Assembly: GCF_000720325.1 (NCBI RefSeq)
Contig: NZ_JOJM01000006.1
Coordinates: 143,887-207,886, forward strand
DNA: 64,000 nt
Reading direction: 5' to 3'
From: Streptomyces sp. NRRL B-1347
GTDB lineage: Bacteria; Actinomycetota; Actinomycetes; Streptomycetales; Streptomycetaceae
The position numbers were made by a program, and so were the translations under genes. The notes under the pieces were generated by a model. That model had not been told where the DNA came from. It saw only the letters and a list, made by a program, of their open reading frames with translations, and ran no database searches. Below are positions 61,450-64,000 of this stretch, piece by piece; within the stretch, counting starts at the first letter, position 1; every line of letters starts with the position of its first letter.

Positions 61450-62427
61450 CTACGCGGGCGGCACGAAGCCCGTCGAGGGCCGCTGCGGCTCGGCACGCGG
61501 GCCGGGTTCCGGCACGGCGTGCGGCACGGGCCGAGGCGCTTCCGCTCCCGCCACACCGGACGTGGGCGGAGCCCACTGGCCCGCCGAGGGCCGCGGGGCG
61601 TGCGGGGGCTGGGGAACCGGCATGCTCGGCGCCCCCGGCGCGTAGGGGCCCGGGTACGGCGCGTGCCCCTCGACCGACGCCCCGCCGAAGGTCCGCTGCG
61701 CCTCCCGCGTCTGCCGCTCGTGCACCACGGCGGCCAGGAACGCGGCCGGCGGCACCCCCACGGGCGCCGGAGCGCCCGTCCGCGCGACCACGTCGGCCGC
61801 GAGGCGTTCCGCCATGCCCCAGCCGACCTGCGGATCCAACTGACCCATGCGCGTCAGGTACTGCCGTATCGCCAGCCACAGACCGTCCGGAACCCCGGAC
61901 AGATCGAGCTGGGAGAACTGCCCCGCGAGCCACGGCGGCGGCGCGGGCACGTACCCGGTCTGCGCCGTGGGCACCCGCTCCCGTACGACGAGCGTCCCGG
62001 CGAGCACGTCCCCGAGGCGCCGCCCCCGCGCCGAGACCAAGGACGCGATGCAGGCGACCACGCCGAACATCAGCAGGATCTCGACGACGCCGACCGCGCC
62101 GCGCACCAGGGCGTGCCGGAACCGGATCGGCCCGCCGTCGTCCCGTACGACCCGCAGCCCGCACGCCACCTTCCCCAGCGACCGCCCGTGACTGAGCGTC
62201 TCGATGGCGATGGGCACGCCCACGAGCACCAGGACGAACGTCGCCACGGCGATGGCGGCGGCCGCGGCGTCATCAAGGGACGCCGTCGCCGCGAGCAGCC
62301 CCAGTGTCACGGCCAGGTACACCGACCAGGCCACGACCATGTCGATCAGGAGGGCGAGCGCCCGGCTCGGCAGCTTCGCGGGGCGCAGCTCCAGCGCCAC
62401 CGCCTCGCCCGTCACAAGCTCACTCAC
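61450..62427 (-). CDS. RDD-family membrane protein
   Basis: 325 residues from GTG 62427, which has AAGGG about nine bases upstream; GTG 62460 is an alternative. The RDD domain (about 10-150) contains LPSRALALLIDMVVAWSVYL (with the Arg-Asp signature), SLGKVACGLRVVRDDG and RGRRLGDVLAGTLVV, giving three to four helices. Then comes a soluble Pro/Ala-rich region of about 170 residues, including an LxxPPAAFLAAVVHERQT segment. The role of RDD proteins is poorly known; some are thought to be ion or solute transporters. It is divergent from the SpoIIM gene, a pairing seen in many actinobacteria. Confidence 0.85.
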   Translation of the reverse strand: MSELVTGEAVALELRPAKLPSRALALLIDMVVAWSVYLAVTLGLLAATASLDDAAAAAIAVATFVLVLVGVPIAIETLSHGRSLGKVACGLRVVRDDGGPIRFRHALVRGAVGVVEILLMFGVVACIASLVSARGRRLGDVLAGTLVVRERVPTAQTGYVPAPPPWLAGQFSQLDLSGVPDGLWLAIRQYLTRMGQLDPQVGWGMAERLAADVVARTGAPAPVGVPPAAFLAAVVHERQTREAQRTFGGASVEGHAPYPGPYAPGAPSMPVPQPPHAPRPSAGQWAPPTSGVAGAEAPRPVPHAVPEPGPRAEPQRPSTGFVPPA

Positions 62428-62534
62428 GCCCGCCGCCCTTCCCGTCTCTGCCCCCGTCACCGCCAGTCTGCCAAGCTGATGAGTGATCGCGCCGCAGTAG
62501 GAGCAGTACGAGAAGCCGAGGAGCAGCCAATCCG

Positions 62535-63542
62535 ATGGACCTCGACGTCTTCGTGTCGGCCCACCGAGCCGAGTGGGACCGACTCGACGCCCTGGTACGC
62601 CGCCAGCGCCGGCTCACCGGCCCCGAGGTCGACGAGCTCGTCACGCTCTACCAGCGCACGGCCACGCACCTCTCGCTTATCCAGTCCAGCGCCCCTGACC
62701 CTCAGCTCACGGGACGCCTCACACAGCTGGTGGCACGCGCGCGTAGTGCCGTGACAGGCACGCGCCGCGCCTCCTGGAGAGACGTCACACGCTTCCTGAC
62801 CCACGGTTTCCCGGCCGCGGTCTACCGGTCCCGGCGCTGGTGGGTGCCCACGGCCCTGCTGTCCGTGACCCTCGCGGCCGTGATCGGCTGGTGGGTCGGC
62901 ACGCACCCGGAGGTGCAGTCCTCGATCGCGGCCCCTTCGAAGCTGCGGGACATGACCCGCCCCGGAGGCGAGTACGAGACGTACTACTCCAGCCACCCGG
63001 CGACGTCCTTCGCCGCCCAGGTGTGGACGAACAACGCCCAAGCGGCCGCGATGTGCCTGGTCCTGGGGGCCTTCCTGTGCGTCCCGGTCATCTGGATCCT
63101 CTTCCAGAACATGCTCAATGTAGGAGTGGGCCTCGGCCTGATGTCCTCCGCGGATCGCCTGGACACCTTCCTGGGGCTGCTCCTCCCGCACGGCCTGCTG
63201 GAGCTGACCGCCGTCTTCGTAGCCGCCGGAACCGGACTGCGCCTCGGCTGGACGCTGATCGACCCCGGCCCGCGCACCCGCCGCGCTGCCATGGCGGAGG
63301 AAGGCCGTTCCGCCTTGGGAATGGCCATCGGCCTGGCCCTGGTCCTTCTCGTGTCCGGCGCCATCGAAGGCTTCGTCACCCCTTCCGGCCTGCCCACCTG
63401 GGCCCGCATCGCGATCGGAATCGCCGCCGAGCTGGCCTTCCTCGCGTACGTCTACGTCCTCGGCGGCCGAGCGGCCCGCGAGGGCGAGACCGGCGACATC
63501 GAGGAGTCGGAGCGGAGCGCTGCCGTCCCCACTGCGGCGTGA
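62535..63542 (+). CDS. Stage II sporulation protein M (SpoIIM/DUF95) family membrane protein
   Basis: 335 residues. An N-terminal cytoplasmic helical domain (about 1-95, starting MDLDVFVSAHRAEWDRLDAL), then five hydrophobic segments: the first WWVPTALLSVTLAAVIGWWV, and the family core NNAQAAAMCLVLGAFLCVPV followed by GLLLPHGLLELTAVFVAAGT (the SpoIIM PHGxxE motif). In Bacillus the family acts in engulfment; in actinobacteria its role is unclear. ATG 62535 has GAGGAG 11 bases upstream. It is divergent from the RDD gene and followed by an rRNA operon promoter region on the same strand. Confidence 0.88.
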   Translation: MDLDVFVSAHRAEWDRLDALVRRQRRLTGPEVDELVTLYQRTATHLSLIQSSAPDPQLTGRLTQLVARARSAVTGTRRASWRDVTRFLTHGFPAAVYRSRRWWVPTALLSVTLAAVIGWWVGTHPEVQSSIAAPSKLRDMTRPGGEYETYYSSHPATSFAAQVWTNNAQAAAMCLVLGAFLCVPVIWILFQNMLNVGVGLGLMSSADRLDTFLGLLLPHGLLELTAVFVAAGTGLRLGWTLIDPGPRTRRAAMAEEGRSALGMAIGLALVLLVSGAIEGFVTPSGLPTWARIAIGIAAELAFLAYVYVLGGRAAREGETGDIEESERSAAVPTAA

Positions 63543-63595
63543 TGTGCGTACGACCCGTCTGACCTGCTAGTCTCCTCATCGCTCCGGAAAGACCG

Positions 63596-63624
63596 TTGAC
63601 ACGGGAGGACCGGGGAGGTAGATT
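63596..63624 (+). promoter_or_regulatory. rRNA operon promoter 1 (consensus vegetative)
   Basis: TTGACA (63596-63601), 17 bases, TAGATT (63619-63624): the best vegetative promoter in the window. It starts 54 bases after the SpoIIM stop. It opens a series of promoters as known for the S. coelicolor rrn operons. A further TAACAT at 63659-63664 may be the -10 of a second promoter, but lacks a well-spaced -35. Confidence 0.85.
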
Positions 63625-63735
63625 CGAACAGTTGCCTAGAGCCCGACGGCTCGCACGGTAACATTGAAAATCTGCCTGCTTCTCGAATCACATCAATCGA
63701 GAAGCCGCACCCGATGAATCAGAATCCGGAGCCGG

Positions 63736-63764
63736 TCAGACCGGCCCAAAACCTCTGATAAAGT
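63736..63764 (+). promoter_or_regulatory. rRNA operon promoter, TAAAGT type
   Basis: TCAGAC (63736-63741), 17 bases, TAAAGT (63759-63764). The -10 lies in the first copy of a CTGATAAAGTCGGA element that occurs three times. Confidence 0.65.
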
Positions 63765-63821
63765 CGGATCCGCCGGAAAGGGAAACGCGAAAGCGGAAAC
63801 CTGAAAGGCGCCGATGAAAAT

Positions 63822-63943
63822 CGGAACGGATCGGGAAGCCGAGAAGATCTGATAAAGTCGGAACCGCCGGAAGGCCGAAAGGCCGGAAAGCACCGAGGAA
63901 TTCGGAACGGACCGGGAAGCCGGAAAGATCTGATAGAGTCGGA
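63822..63943 (+). repeat. Two about 41-base direct repeats carrying rrn promoters
   Basis: The segments 63822-63862 and 63903-63943 are near-identical, 81 bases apart, and each ends in CTGATARAGTCGGA, with -10 TAAAGT (63853-63858) and TAGAGT (63934-63939). A third copy of the end element is at 63755-63768. These are the tandem rRNA promoters; the -35 regions (ATCGGG/ACCGGG) are weak, so they probably need an activator or rely on the extended TGATA context. Confidence 0.75.
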
Positions 63944-64000
63944 AACACGAAATACCGAAGGGAAGCGCCCGGAGGAAAGCCCGAGAGGGTGAGTACAAAG
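63944..64000 (+). other. Start of rRNA operon leader (16S gene lies beyond the window)
   Basis: The end of the window, from AACACGAAATACCGAAGGG to GAGAGGGTGAGTACAAAG, is recalled as the conserved leader of Streptomyces 16S rRNA transcripts. The 16S gene itself is not in the window. Confidence 0.8.

Noticed and set aside
63693..63998. Minus-strand frames over the rRNA promoter repeats
   Set aside because: Their apparent repeats (such as RFRLYQIF) come from the promoter repeats on the other strand; there is no ribosome site or homology.

Overview
The window is a piece of a Streptomyces chromosome arm-to-core region. GC content is very high, GTG starts are frequent, and many open frames run antisense to genes. 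Marker genes include a whiB of the exact 87-residue family length, a partner-switching sigma-factor locus matching sigI/arsI/prsI, F420 genes fbiA/fbiB, and a terminal segment that reads as the multi-promoter leader of a Streptomyces rRNA operon. Gene order also matches the conserved actinobacterial block known in Mycobacterium tuberculosis from about Rv3248c (sahH) to Rv3277 (GtrA): manA, SIS protein, phosphomannomutase, DUF3499, metallopeptidase-like protein, whiB2, fbiA-fbiB, GDP-mannose pyrophosphorylase, LCP, TIGR03089, acyl-CoA dehydrogenase, purE, purK, GtrA.

Layout. 0-2.3 kb: 3' part of a PLP-dependent amino-acid decarboxylase and an APC permease. 2.4-4.8 kb: sigma factor divergent from its anti-anti-sigma and anti-sigma partners. 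5.0-9.35 kb: a four-gene surface-protein operon with two sortase-type proteins (LPQTG and LADTG) flanking two membrane-anchored secreted proteins; this is the least explained part. 9.35-15 kb: secreted hydrolase, POT peptide transporter, two-component system, GtrA protein. 15.3-18.2 kb: purK-purE and an M19 dipeptidase. 18.4-23.7 kb: alpha/beta hydrolase, a decayed GNAT gene, acyl-CoA dehydrogenase, UDP-glucose dehydrogenase, and an M19 paralogue that has lost all its metal ligands. 23.8-34.0 kb: five LytR-CpsA-Psr (LCP) genes on the minus strand, interleaved with a thioesterase and a glycosyltransferase. 34.1-41.6 kb: TIGR03089, PGRP amidase, mannose-1-phosphate guanylyltransferase, AlkA-like glycosylase, fbiB-fbiA, cysteine dioxygenase. 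41.6-56.5 kb: whiB, a giant membrane glycosyltransferase with DUF5719, the DUF3499/metallopeptidase pair, lactate permease, manB, Trm112-like protein, SIS protein, manA, CDF transporter. 56.7-63.5 kb: a three-domain fructose-type PTS permease, ahcY, a hypothetical gene, and divergent RDD and SpoIIM genes. 63.6-64.0 kb: rRNA-operon promoters and leader.

How the genes work together. ManA, ManB and the guanylyltransferase would convert fructose-6-phosphate to GDP-mannose. The PTS permease could feed this sugar-phosphate pool. UDP-glucose dehydrogenase supplies UDP-glucuronate. The glycosyltransferases and five LCP ligases could build and attach cell-wall glycopolymers, with the PGRP amidase acting on the wall. 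The sigma/anti-sigma locus, whiB and the two-component system add stress, developmental and envelope control. Several genes have a TANNNT -10 element 6-8 bases before the start codon, which suggests leaderless transcripts.
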